A stretch of 64,000 nucleotides of DNA from Chaetoderma sp. LZ-2023a (taxonomy: Eukaryota > Mollusca > Caudofoveata > Chaetodermatida > Chaetodermatidae): NCBI GenBank assembly GCA_034401795.1, contig CM067365.1:15443434-15507433 (forward strand), in the 5' to 3' direction. Position 1 is the stretch's first letter. Each line of letters starts with the position of its first letter. Both the position numbers and the translations under genes were made by a program. The notes beneath the pieces were generated by a model, which saw only the letters and a program-made list of their open reading frames with translations, made no database searches and had not been told where the DNA came from. This document shows positions 7,350 to 18,131 of the stretch, in pieces.

Positions 7350-7778
7350 TAAAGCTACTATATAGCTGTCCGCCAGCGACGGATCCCCAGAGCATTGTAT
7401 AAACCAGAGGCTTATGAAGATCCAGTCGAAGATATAGATGACGAGGACTATGAGGAGGACTATGATGAGGGGGATGATGCAGACGACTACGATGTAGTGT
7501 AGGCCGCAGGTGAGTATGATGATGTACAGCCTGAATCCTGCAAGCTAGTACACAAAGCGAAAGGAATCTATCGCACTTACGTCGATAAACTGCTGTTCAG
7601 TGAGGATCCAGCAGAGATTAGACGCCAGTGTATGGAGGTGTTTGAGGAGGTCTTCAGTGATGGTCGAATGAATGACGGCCATCTGTTCGTCTGTTTAGAG
7701 TTCACCCAGACCGTGCGTGACAGGACGGGAGTGGACATCAGTGATGAAATCCGGGAGTTTATCAACCATCTTTCTTGA
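7350..7778 (+). pseudogene. Acidic ORF upstream of the integrase, one in-frame stop
   Basis: An in-frame reading runs from after a stop near 7349 to TGA at 7776, with TAG at 7500. The first half is a run of Asp/Glu/Tyr (EDIDDEDYEEDYDEGDD). The second half is a mixed helical region (KLVHKAKGIYRTYVDKLLF, then EIRRQCMEVFEEVFSDG). No ATG is evident near its beginning. It may be a separate DNA-mimic-like acidic protein or the N-terminal part of the integrase gene, which continues in another frame immediately after. The family is not recognised. Confidence 0.35.
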
Positions 7779-8728
7779 GGAACTCTACTATCAGCCTGGT
7801 GGATATTAGCGTGAGCCCCCTCAACTACTCGAGGCTGCATGTCGTAAGGACCCCAACTTCCCATTGGAGATAGTTAGCCAGTGGCTCAGCCACCAGGCAA
7901 TGTGGCAGGTATACAGCCCTCGTCCACGGCACATCAGGCATGCCCATTTCGAGGAAACTGTCTCGAACAGAGTTCACCAGGCGGATGTTCTATTCCTTCC
8001 ACATGACTCGGTTGGTCAGAAGACCTACAATTATGCCCTCACCATCGTCGATGTCGCCAGCATGTGAAAGGCGGCAGTACCACTCACAGACAAGTCAGCT
8101 GGCCAGGTGGCCCAGGCATTCCATGGTGTCTACGAGGCTTCGGAAAATCCCCTCCAGTGGCCAGAATTGTTGCAGGTGGATGAGGGTAAGGAGTTCAGAG
8201 GGGAGACTGCAGCCCTCATGCAGAAACACGGTGTGGCAGTTAGGCGAGGCGTGGTAGGGCATCACCATGCCCAGGCTATCGTTGAGCGGTGGAATCGGAC
8301 ACTGGCAGAGAGACTGTTCTCACAGTTTCCCAGGAAATGGCCGCGCCGAGTGAATGTTCTAGAGTATGGGTGAGAGGGCTGCCTGCTGTGGTGGAGAGAT
8401 CCAATGCTGAGGTTACTAGGCTAATTGGGAAGAAGTCTGTAGAGGCTATCAGACAGTCTGCTGGTCACAGCTCTAGAGGAGCGAACAAGGGAGAGGAATG
8501 CCTACCACCTGATGCTCTGGTTCGGTACCTGTATCAGCCTGGTGAGCTGGAAGGTGGTCGACGGCGTGCCACAGAGCCTAACTGGTCGATAGATGTTCAC
8601 AGGCTTGACAGGTATGTGGAGGCGGAGGAGCAGCCTACACTGTACTACCTGGCATGCCATTTGTCGTAGAAGAGCTTCAGCTAGTCCCTGAAGACACACA
8701 GCTACCACCCCCTATGGTGCTAACATGA
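7777..8728 (+). pseudogene. Polinton integrase (retroviral-type DDE), broken
   Basis: The core matches Polinton/Maverick integrases: an N-terminal part with LYYQPGGY and QWLSHQAMWQVYSP, then HQADVLFLPHD with the first catalytic Asp, LQVDEGKEFRG with the second, and QAIVERWNRTLAERLF with the catalytic Glu about 34 residues later. The C-terminus carries LYQPGELEGGRRRAT and VEELQLVPEDTQLPP. It would insert the element as the retroviral enzyme does. Breaks: TAG at 7807, TGA at 8065, a frameshift near 8370 and another near 8650. All three catalytic residues are still encoded. It is convergent with the polymerase gene, overlapping its end. Confidence 0.9.
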
Positions 8729-11700
8729 TACTCGATGTGCTCGGTATGGACCCCATCTGGCAGCACATGGCGCTTATCAAAGTAAGCGGAGAGTCCGAGT
8801 TTTTCCTGCGCATACGTCACCATACCCTGGTTGCACATGCGTAGGCCTTGGTTTTTAGTCCTGTCCACTCTGCCATGTAGGGCGCTGTAGAACCTCTTGA
8901 CATTCCCGTAGCCGAGCACTTACTTGCAGCTGCGCTCTCCACATAGTAGCATTTGGAGCAGAGAGCGATGCCACGGGAGCCTTCGAACTCGAGCTTGAAC
9001 AGTCCCGGAGTCCATCCATACCATTTGTCCCAAGCTAGCCAGTCCCGCTTATGAGCCTGGTACTCTGCTCGCATCTCCGGGTGAATGACGTCGTCGAGGT
9101 TGGAGCCTGCTAGAGCGATATACGCAGAGTCAGTGTCCATCTGCAGGTACTCAAAGCTGTCACGAGCTACGTAGCGATCGAGGAAGTCGTAGTGGAACTC
9201 CAGCATTCACAGCTTCACGAGCTCATAAACGGCTATCCCCACCTGGAAGGGCCTTCGAATAGTGATTCTCGGCTTGCGACTCTGGAGCTCGTATGACTCA
9301 CCGATCTCCTCGAGATCTTCGAACCATGCACTATGCAGGGCCTTGTCTACCAAGCGTTCATCCTTCGTGAAGCTGGTGTTGCTATGATGTTCTAGGGCCT
9401 CGATGAGCTTCCAATAGGCACTGTTGCCAAGGAGTTTGAAGAGATCTGCCAAGAGCGCTTTGCTATTATCTACATCTCCCGAGTGATGGGCCTCCGTGAC
9501 ATTCTCCATGAACCACTCGAATGGTCGCTTGGCCTCATAGTCTATGGTGCGGTATACAGCAGTGATCTCTAGGCCATGGGTTATATACCACTTGAGGGTC
9601 GGGGTGTACAGCAGCCGCTTCTTGCCAGAGAGGGCACCGACCAGCTTCTGGGTGGTGGGCCACTTCCTCCCTGTTCGCCCTAGATATGCCAGCATCTAAG
9701 ACAAGATTTCCTCTACCGGGATCTCGCGGTTATAGAAGAGAGGAAGCATTTCCTCGAACTTTGCCCACAGAGCCTTGGGGACCTCTATATCCACCTCAGC
9801 AAACCCAAACCAGCTGTCTGCTAAGAGAGCATCCTTAAAGCTAGCTACCCCACTGGCCCCGGACCAATAGCACACTTTCTCCTTACAACATGGCATCACC
9901 ATCGTTGACAGTTACAGAGCATTTGCGTCGCAGCCGAGTAGACATTGGCAGACACGCTCACTCTGGTGGATTCGAGTCACACCGGCCTCGTGGTATCTGG
10001 TGAACACGATGCTGGGACGCCAACAACAACACCCTTCAGTATCTCGTAGGCTTCCCTGTCCACTGAATAGAGGCTAACATCCGGCATGTGCTGAGCATTT
10101 CCACATAGGAGGTACTGCAGTGACACACCTGGGAGAGACACTGCATCTTTGAGGATGTCTATTTCTCGTTCTGTGTAGAACTCCCGCATCCACTAGATGG
10201 GCTTCGATGAATGGACTGACGTCCAGGTTGTTGTAGTATCGCAGCCAGTCAGCGAATGTCCGCATTCCATGCTCGCTGAATGTCCGGTTACACTGTTCCC
10301 ACTCTGTTCGCGTCAAGAGGTAGCCACCCTTGAGCTTAGATGTCCATGCTGAGTAGTCAGGAAGCCCTGGATAGTTGAGCTTCTCATGTGTGTCAAACCA
10401 TTCATAAGGGATCCAGCTCTTCTGCTGTGTACACCCGTAAGCGTTGACCCATACCTCGTACGAGACTCCTGGGCCGAGGTAGTTCAGCACATCGAGAAAC
10501 CGTAGCTCATGTACGATGAGCAACATGGTCTGACTAGCCTTCTTGGTGACTTTCACTGTACCTGTAGTGGCAGTCAGCTCATCGACAAAGCACTTCTTGA
10601 TGAGGTTCAGGTTATATCGCCCAGAATTGAACCCCAGTACAGGCACTTGGTCACACCACTCGTTGATCAGTCGCTGCTGATGCTTTGGGAGCTTGTCCAG
10701 GTCTGTCAGTATGTACTGTGCCCTTGTCTGGATTAGAGATGCTCGCCGTTGGATCTCCAGCATGAACTATTTGATCAGTTCTTTGGGGTAAGGATTGCAG
10801 AGGTGAGTGGGCTCACTCGTGGCGCCCTCTAAGGAGCAGCCAACTGACACAGAGATAGGTATGTGTGTACTCTCGATCGTGAGAGTCTCCGTAGGATGAG
10901 ACTTGATACCATCTAGGAGTGCTTCGAACTCGTTAACTATGAAGTGTGGGTATGGGACAGACCAACCTCATTTAGGGATGCTTAGGCAGCGTTTTATACA
11001 GCACTCCTACTGTACCACAAGCATGCATCCAGAGGCTCTCAGCTTCTCCTCTCTCAGGACTGTCTTTTCGTATCTTTGTTCGGCATCCTCACCTCGCTGG
11101 TGTTGTGGACAGCCATGCCAGTGACAGCCATGGAACTGGTAAACGGTGTTGGTTGTCGGATCATAACCATCTACGGGAGCGCCCTCGATCCAACGCTTGC
11201 CACCGTGCCCACACTCTACATGGTGTATGTGAACGCCTCTGTTTCTCGACTCATACTCGATCCAATGAGTAGCCACTGAACTGGATGGTTGGGGCGGATA
11301 GAAGGCTTTCTCATATGCAGACTGTGGCGCGTCAACCTTCTCGCCAGGACACACGATTTTTGTTTTGACGCCTGTACAGTGATCAGCTTGGCGTTGAAGA
11401 TGGCATGCCTTGGTAAACCTCTGCTGACAGTGACTGCAGACTAGTGTATGTGCCAGCTTGGAGATGTTCTTGATGTAGAAGGCGTGGTGGTCCCACACTC
11501 CGATGATCATGGTGTCACGGTAGTGAGCCACTTGCCTGACCATGTGCCAGGTGCCCTCTTCGGTTGGTTCATACAAGCGAATCCCGATCTTGGCGAAGAA
11601 CTCTACTTTGTCCAGCTGATCCAGCGAGGTCTTGCGGACATCAGGTACTGTCTTGCCGTAGAACTGTGTGGCAAGCTCTCGTGCAGGAGCTGTACTTCTA

Positions 11701-12963
11701 TCAGCTCTCGCTCCTCGGTGATCTGCTAGACATCTCCAGAGACACATGTTGTTCCTGTAAGGACAACAGGGCAGTCATACTCTTCTTCTGTCGTAGCCAG
11801 TCTGGGAGGGGGCCTGTCCCAAGCAGAGGTTGGCGGTCGATGACAGCCCTGACCTCAACGTTGATTGATCGAACGAAAGCCCACTTGGTGTTTGGTCGAT
11901 CGATATTGTCTGTGTCGAGGCGGGCTTGCTCTCTTGCTGCCACCCAGTCCTGAGCTGCTCCTATCGTGTTCAGCCATGGGCTCCCTGGAGCATTCTTGTG
12001 GAAGAGCATCACCCTATCGTCTTCGATGTGATGGATGCGATAGGTATGGGTGTAGCGGAGGTAGAAGGCGTTCTGGACAGTCTGTTGGATCTTTTGCACG
12101 ATCTGGCCTGTGAGGTCTCCTTCTAGACCTCTGAAGAATATCCAGCATACTGACCGGCATCCTCTATCCTCTGTCTCCCTTTCGCTAAGACGCTGGCCGA
12201 GAATGTGTTCGCCTCCTCGCCTCATGCTCCGGGCTAACGGTTCAGACCTCGGCCCCCTTATGCTCAGACCTCGGCATTGCTTAACGATCCTGCATTTGAG
12301 AGTTAAGTGCTCCAGTAGATGGGCCGCCATCCGCCTCACTACAGTCTTGGCTGGCAAGCTAGCAGTCACCTCCTCAGTCAACTGATGATGCTCACGTATC
12401 CACTGCACTTTCCTGTGGGGATTCCAAGGAGCCTCTTTGGTAAGCGCTGAAAACCTTCCCATATTCATTGCTCGGGAGAGTCGCTTCTGCCACTCCTCGG
12501 CATGGACCTGTCCGATCATCTGGAGCAGGTCGGCTTTCTTGGCCTTAGAGTCGACTCTAAGGCCTAATTGCTTTGCAATAGCGCGAAGCTGTGCAACAGT
12601 ACTCATGGTGTATATCCCTGTGGATGCCTGCATAGGGTGCGGGGGCCCCATGCATTGGAGAGTTAAGGGCTCCAGTGAATGGGCCTCCATCCGCCTCGCT
12701 ACAGCCTTGGCTCGCAAGCTAGCAGTCACCTCCTCGTCCAACTGACTAAACTCATGTATCCACTGTGCTTTCTTGTGGGGATTCCAAGGATCCTCGGTAA
12801 GCGCTTGAAACCTTCCCATATTCATTGCTCGGGAGAGTCACTTCTGCCACTCCTCGGCACGGACCTGGTCGATCAGCTGGAGCAGGTCAGCTTTCTTGAC
12901 CTTAGAGTAGCCTCTAGGGCCGAATTGCTTTGCAATAGCGCGAATTTGTGCAACAGTACTCAT
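8677..12963 (-). pseudogene. Protein-primed DNA polymerase B (pPolB), broken
   Basis: Read on the minus strand from ATG 12963. The order is: two SAP-like repeats; a long unassigned region; a C2H2-like cluster (CSHCQQRFTKACHLQRQADHC is 21 residues, positions ~11450-11390); the signature VYQFHGCHWHGC near 11130; an Exo I region with EFE where DFE is expected (~10930); Exo II-like VLGFNSGRYNL (~10640); motif A DANAL followed by a TAA stop replacing Tyr (~9915); motif B KLLGNSAYWK (~9430); motif C MDTDSAY (~9140); and a thumb signature KLGLSAYFDKRHVLPDG. Further breaks: TGA in the first SAP copy, frameshifts near 11750 and 8920, stops near 11007, 10770 and 10190, and around 9700 and 9207. The enzyme replicates the element; this copy cannot make it. 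Confidence 0.92.
12290..12963 (-). repeat. Tandemly duplicated SAP-like N-terminus of the polymerase
   Basis: Two units of about 357 bp (12963-12607 and 12606-12290) each start with MSTVAQ(I/L)RAIAKQ, followed by KKADLLQ(L/M)I, a pattern matching the SAP DNA-binding helix-extended-loop-helix motif, then AMNMGRF and a charged helical tail. The first unit carries TGA at 12840-12838 where the second has CGA (12483-12481). Each unit is preceded by the same leader, CATCCACAGGG then ATATACACC or CTATACACC, before the ATG. The duplication therefore copied the promoter region and the domain together. Confidence 0.8.
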
Positions 12964-13157
12964 GGTGTATAGCCCTGTGGATGCCTGTCTCTAAATGGGC
13001 GTTCAGACCCTATTATGTGTGGCGATCAGTACCTGTGGGTGGTGTATGTCCCCTGTCTGGGGGTTCATGCTTATTATGTGTGGTGCTGGCGATCAGTGCC
13101 TGTGGGTGGTGTATATCCCTGTGGATGCCTGTCTCTAAATGGGCGTTCAGACCCTGG
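12964..13157. repeat. Repeated polymerase leader (about 40 bp, two copies 144 bp apart)
   Basis: The segment CCCTGTGGATGCCTGTCTCT and the following AAATGGGCGTTCAGACCC occurs at 12973 and again at 13117. A shorter GGCGATCAGT(A/G)CCTGTGGGT unit also repeats in between. These are extra copies of the leader upstream of the polymerase start, and point to repeated slippage or unequal exchange at this end of the element. Confidence 0.75.
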
Positions 13158-13158
13158 T

Positions 13159-13366
13159 AGTAGTAGTGTCGGTATGATCCTACCTCCCTGGCGGCCGTTT
13201 GGCGATCCATGATGGCTCCCACAACCTATGCCCCAGGGATTGAGAGGGTGGTGGGGCTCATTTGTCTAAATGAAAATGCAGTTGAGGGAGGTGGGGGCTC
13301 ATTTGTTTAAATGGAAATCCAGTTGAGGGAGGGAGGTGGTATCATTTTGACCCCGACACTACTACT
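13159..13366. repeat. Inverted repeat at the right Polinton terminus
   Basis: AGTAGTAGTGTCGG at 13159-13172 is the exact reverse complement of CCGACACTACTACT at 13353-13366, and the similarity extends imperfectly inward (GGTATGATCCTACCTCCCT against AGGGAGGTGGTATCATT). The outer arm ends the element. Between the arms, two ~47-bp units containing GGGCTCATTTGT and CAGTTGAGGGAGG repeat at about 13254 and 13301. The element end can therefore fold into a hairpin, which is unusual because Polinton repeats normally pair across the element. Confidence 0.65.
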
Positions 13367-13589
13367 TGTATAACTTCTGCAAGCTACCGGTGATCCAGAG
13401 ATAGCGCTAAGCTCCTTGACTAGAATATATATATATATTAGATTAGGCCAGTATGTATCAAAATATATATTTTTGTGATAGGCACTGAACCCGTGCCCCA
13501 TCTCTATTGATACGTTATACATTGCATGACCTATACTCAATTAGAGATACCCTGACATATCTAATATTATCTAGACAGGCACCCATTTT
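13367..13589. other. Flank between Polinton and LINE, no gene seen
   Basis: AT-rich sequence with a short TA run near 13427. I see no coding or structural signal. The first six bases, TGTATA, are the candidate Polinton target-site duplication. Confidence 0.4.
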
Positions 13590-14692
13590 TTTCTTGTGAA
13601 ACCCAGCTCATCGAACTAACAAACGACCTTGCAGAATCCCTCAACAACAGAAAGCAAATCGATTTGCTAATAATGGATTTCAGCAAGGCCTTCAATAAAA
13701 TCCCACACAAAAGGCTAATCCATAAGTTGAGGTGGTATGGTGTCAGTGGTCAAACCCCACATTGGATCCAAGAATTCCTGACAAATCGAATGCAAAAAGT
13801 TTTATCAGGTGTGACCTCTTCTGAAAGACCAGTAACTAGCGGTGTTCCTCAGGGGACCTATCCTCTTCCTGGCTTATGTCAACGATCTGCCAGAAGTTGT
13901 CCGGAACAGCCAAGTTCATCTATTTGCTGATGATTGTGTCCTGTACCATGCGATAACGTCCTACATGGATCAAGATACACTCCAACAAGATCTAACAGCA
14001 GTAGAAAACTGGGAAGTTAAGTGGCTGATGGAGTTTAACACCAAGAAGTGCTTCACAACGAGAATGCCAAAAGCCCTCTCACATATGACTACACATTACA
14101 TGATAAAGTCCTGGAAGTAGCACAAGAAAGCAAATATTTAGGCATAACAATATCCAGCGACCTGACATGTAAAAACACATAAACAACATGATTGGCGAAG
14201 CCAGCAAGACCCTAAATTTTCTCTGTCGAACACTACGTATTGCAAACACACACACTAAACCCCAGGGATACAAGGCATTAGTCCATCCAAAATTGGAGCA
14301 TGCCCTGGGCGTGTGGGATCCACATCACAAAGTTTGGTCAGAAGCCATAGAAAAGGTCAAGATACACAAGCAGTGTCACTGAAATTAAGATCACCCTCGG
14401 CTGGCATCCCCTCCAACTGAGGCACAAAATGTGCTGCATAGTGATGTTTTACAAAATTCAGTTTGGCATGGTGAACATAAACTTACCTTCATCACTAGTG
14501 CCAAACAACCAACACCTCAGAAGCAATCACCATCTCCAAAAAAATCGTTCCACATGCCAACAAGGACTGCCTCAAATTCTCATTTTTCCATCAGACAATC
14601 AGAGATTTTAACACCCTGCCTGGTTACCTCATCTATCCTGTCGTTGCACCCTCAGTTGACTCATTCCGACTGAGGCTGTGCAAGGCAATGTA
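13590..14692 (+). pseudogene. LINE reverse transcriptase 3' half (non-LTR), decayed
   Basis: A plus-strand RT remnant of the CR1/Jockey type in several frames. Visible motifs are DFSKAFNKIPHKRLIHKL, GVPQG (followed by a frameshift near 13850) and LFADDCVLYHAI with the catalytic Asp pair. After these come the usual C-terminal region (KTLNFLCRTLRIA, KALVHPKLEHALGVWDP) and a tail ending DSFRLRLCKAM at about 14690. The N-terminal endonuclease part is missing, as expected for a 5'-truncated insertion. Frameshifts and stops make it inactive. Confidence 0.85.
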
Positions 14693-14777
14693 ACCATACA
14701 AGCTATGTTTTTAATCTCTTAACTTTTTTTCTTTCACTGCATCTTTTTCCTTTATTATGCACCTTTTGGTTCATTTA

Positions 14778-15770
14778 CTAAAATCTCATGCGCAGCACAT
14801 AATCCTCAAGTTTATGAGTACCAAGAAAATTGTTGAAGTTGAAGTTGATGATGTGCTTATGTTGCAAGATCTTGTTCCAGGTTGAGAGACCAAATTCTTT
14901 CACAACTGCTAGTCTGATTGGTGCAATATGTTGTTCTCTGATGGATTTAGTGATTGGGCACGATGTAAAGAAGTAAACTGTTGTCTCATCCTCTAGCTCA
15001 CAGACAGGACAGGTAGCACTTATTGTGTAGTTGCTAAACTTTGCTTTCACGGATTGGAACATGCATGTACTGGACAAGGGTCTAGACTTTGTGAGCACCA
15101 TTTTAACTCGGCTGGTAATGGCTTGCACAGAGTTCCATAAATGATGTGTGGTTCTGATTTTGCATGCTGCTGCATCAAGGTAACACAAGGTGGATTTATG
15201 TTCGCAGTCTTTGATGAGACTCCCAGCCCAGAAATTATTGATTGCTGTTTTTACTGATCGTTTCTAGGTGAGTTTTGATGGAGGGTTGTGCAGTAGGCTA
15301 TGAAGATCAGGCAGAGAGTATACTTTGAGCAAATGTGTAATGCGAATTAGGAATGTGTCTGGGCTAGCCTTGACGAGACGCTGCCTTAGAAGAATTTGAA
15401 TCAGAGTCTAATTGTTGCAGGTGAGAATTGAATTGAATAATGCAAGTTCACGTGTGTGAATTTCTCTTGCTATGGGAAGCGCTCCTAACAGAAGATGACA
15501 GGCAGCAGGTGCAGTCATGGTGGGAAACGATTGTATTCTGTGGAAGAATCCTGTACGGAAGTTTTGTAGCGGCTGTGTCTGTCCTCTGTTGATGAGTTAG
15601 TACATATGATTGGTAGATAAGATACGATGTCTTTGAATTTAGACCATTAGTGCCAGGCAGACCTGTCCTCATCAATACGTAGGGTGTACATCTCGCAAGA
15701 CTGATTCTTTCCTGGACATTTATTTGGGACTCTGCTCTCGTTGACCTCATGATTCCTAGGTCTTGTTCTG
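14778..15770 (-). pseudogene. LINE ORF2 C-terminal fragment (minus)
   Basis: On the minus strand the order is a segment with ISLARCTPYVLMRTGLPGTNG (15750-15448), then a decayed middle, then 15188-14778 with TCPVCELEDETTVYFFTSCP, the Cys-rich zinc motif found near the C-terminus of many LINE ORF2 proteins. A clear stop at 14778 ends the protein. The catalytic RT motifs are absent, so only the 3' portion is present. It faces the preceding LINE tail to tail. Confidence 0.75.
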
Positions 15771-15800
15771 TTCTGTTCTGTAATTCCTGTCCCTTGGATA

Positions 15801-15837
<37 letters not shown>

Positions 15838-15838
15838 T
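15801..15838. repeat. (ATC)n microsatellite
   Basis: About twelve CAT/ATC units in a row, ending imperfectly in CTTCATC. The same trinucleotide forms the tails of LINE 3' ends nearby, so it may mark the end of a LINE insertion. Confidence 0.9.
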
Positions 15839-15984
15839 TCATCAATTGTGCTACAATACTCATTGCGGAAGAGTCTTCATACTTAATGCAGCTGAAACTG
15901 GATCACAGTGATTTAGGAGATGCCTTTACCTCAGTGTACATACTACTACATACTGACACAATTTCAGTGCATATTTACAGAAAC

Positions 15985-16570
15985 CTCTTTTTTGACAGGA
16001 ATACATATTGACAGAAACCTCTCCTTTGACATACATATAGGTAAGATCATCTCCAAGGTTAACAGTACAATAGGACTAATTAAGAGAACCTGTAACAACA
16101 TTGACCCACCTACTTTCATGCTTTTGTACAAGTCTCTCGTGAGACCTATTCTCGAAAACTACAACTCGGAATGGTCGCCAAAATTAAAACGGCAATCACA
16201 GCTATTAGAAAGAGCTCAATGTTGAGCAACAAAACTCGTCCCGAAAATCAGAGAGTATAGCTATATGGAAAGACGTGAAGCCCTAAATCTAATGTCACTG
16301 AAATATAGACGGTTTCGGTGAGATTTAATTGAAACATTCAAGCTCATCAAGGATCTATATAACATTGATAAGGCCTACTTTTTCGAACCATCCAGTATTA
16401 CACAGACCAGAGGTCAGAGGTTCAAGCTCAACATAAAACGCAGCACTAAAGATATTCGCATGCACCTTTCCACCAATAGAGTGGTACCACAATGGCATTC
16501 ACTGCCAGCTACAATGGCCGAAGAAACAATAGTCGAATCATTCAAGAACAAACTAGATATCTACTTCTAA
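15985..16570 (+). pseudogene. LINE ORF2 C-terminal fragment (plus)
   Basis: A plus-strand frame encodes the region downstream of the RT: GIHIDRNLSFDIHIGKIISK, LLYKSLVRPILENYNSEWSP and, after a TGA at 16222, KLVPKIREYSYMERREALNL and TRGQRFKLNI, ending FKNKLDIYF at about 16570. This is the canonical C-terminal series of CR1-like ORF2. Its 3' end (GAAAGAACATTTGAATTTGA) is related to the arms at 17230 and 17690, so all three belong to one LINE family. Confidence 0.8.
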
Positions 16571-17330
16571 GAAAGAACATTTGAATTTGACTGAACAGAC
16601 CATACATATACCAGCCCATCACAAAGTCATACTGCAATTCCGCAAATAAAAGGGACTGATCTAGTAGAAGCATGTGTATAGACAGTAACATGCTCGGTAG
16701 CAATTCCAATTACCAGTAGATACATCTCTGCTTCCACGTCCGCACTTTGTGGTTGCATGGAGGAGACTCGGATAGCGATGAACACAGAAAATGAAAACAA
16801 CAGCAATAAGACAAACCATGGCATCCACAAGTCAGCATGCAAACAAATGCTAGGCGCCGCAGAGTGTAACCATGCATCTAGGCGGCATACCGCAGCTAAC
16901 GCAGGGAACACCCATCTGCACCACAGCATTTCCATAAATCAGTGTTAACACTTGCCAATCTGATGTCAGAATTTTAAATTTCAAATTAAATTAAAAGATG
17001 ATCTGTGTTCATTTTTCGGTACATTTGGTGGATGATGTTGCTGTCGTAGACACCAACATCATCAACCAAATTGTTGGAAAATGGACACCAGTTTCGTTGT
17101 TATTGACACAGCAAAAATAGACTATTGACATCATAGTGGTAATGGTCAAAGTCTTAAATCAAATGGTTTCGAGGAGACTTAAAATTTAAGCAACAACAGT
17201 CAGATCATTCAAGATCAAACTAGAAATCGACTTCAAGGAAAGAACGTTTGAATTCGACTGAACAAGCCATACTGTACAACAAAAACACTGAGGCAATAAC
17301 ACGCCAATGTCTTACACCTCGTAAAATGAC

Positions 17331-17357
<27 letters not shown>
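16571..17357 (+). repeat. LINE 3' region, copy A, with (GAT)n tail
   Basis: Non-coding repeat whose core (16840-17215) recurs inverted at 17700-18060. At 17202-17262 a short coding relic (FKIKLEIDFKERTFEFD then stop) matches the LINE C-terminus, followed by a 3' untranslated region and a GATGATGAT tail at 17327-17362. It is the plus-oriented partner of an inverted pair. Confidence 0.65.
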
Positions 17358-17364
<7 letters not shown>

Positions 17365-17561
17365 ATTATTATTTGTACATTTTATCTGTACTGTGATGCC
17401 CGTTCGCTTTGTCTGCACGTGCCTTCACTGAACTGTAAATATGTGGCCTTTTCCACACTCATCATTAATGTTCTACACCTCATAATAGTTTTTTAATTTT
17501 ATAAAATATTATATGTGGGTGCTCCAATCAACTGGAGGATTATCCGAATACAGAACAGAAC

Positions 17562-18131
17562 ATCATCATCATCATCATCATCATCATCATTTTACGAGTT
17601 ATAAGCCATTGGCTTGTTATTATTGCCTCAGTGTTTTTGTTGTAGCATGGTTTGTTCAGTCTAATTCAAAAGTTCTTTCCTTGAAGTCAATTTCTAGTTT
17701 GTTCTTGAATGAATTGACTGCTGTCTCTTAATTAATTCTCCTCAAAATCGTTAGATTTAAGACATTGAACCCTACCACTTTGATGTCAATATTCTATCTT
17801 TTGCTGTGTCAATAACAAAGAAACTGGTGTACATTGTCCAACAATTTGGTCGATGATCTTGCTGTCTACGACAGCAGCATCCTCTATCAAATTTACCGAA
17901 AAATGAAGCCAGATCATCTTTTAATTTAATTTGAAAATTTAAAACTCTGACATCAGAGTGGCACGGGTTAACACTGATATTTAGAAATGCTGTGGTACAT
18001 AGGGGTGTTCCCCATGTCAGCTGTGGTGTGTCGCCTGCACGCATGGTTACACCCTATTGCGCCTAGAACTACTTTACTACTGAATAAATAATCTTGAATC
18101 TTGAATCTTACTTGCTGACTTGTGGAGACCG
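17562..18131 (-). repeat. LINE 3' region, copy B, inverted, with (ATC)n tail
   Basis: The reverse complement of copy A: CATCATCAT tail at 17562-17590, 3' untranslated region with TTACGAGTTATAAG, the FKNKL-like coding relic near 17690, then the same core up to 18060. The Gypsy element inserted into this copy: sequence left of 18132 (CTGACTTGTGGAGACC) and right of 33760 (TTGGTCTCATTGCTGTTG) are adjacent in copy A near 16800-16840. The two copies form a large imperfect palindrome. Confidence 0.65.

Larger units (their letters stand above)
1..13366. mobile_element. Maverick/Polinton element, right-hand part
   Basis: A virus-like DNA transposon is identified by a co-located gene set: packaging ATPase with Walker motifs, retroviral-type integrase with the Polinton C-terminal signature LYQPGELEGGRRRAT, and protein-primed polymerase B with FHGCHWHGC and DTDS motifs. 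It runs off the left edge. The right end is placed at 13366, where CCGACACTACTACT closes an inverted repeat whose outer end begins AG, as Polinton termini usually do. The six bases after it, TGTATA, could be the target duplication, but the other end is outside the window. Several genes are broken, so this copy looks inactive. Confidence 0.9.
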
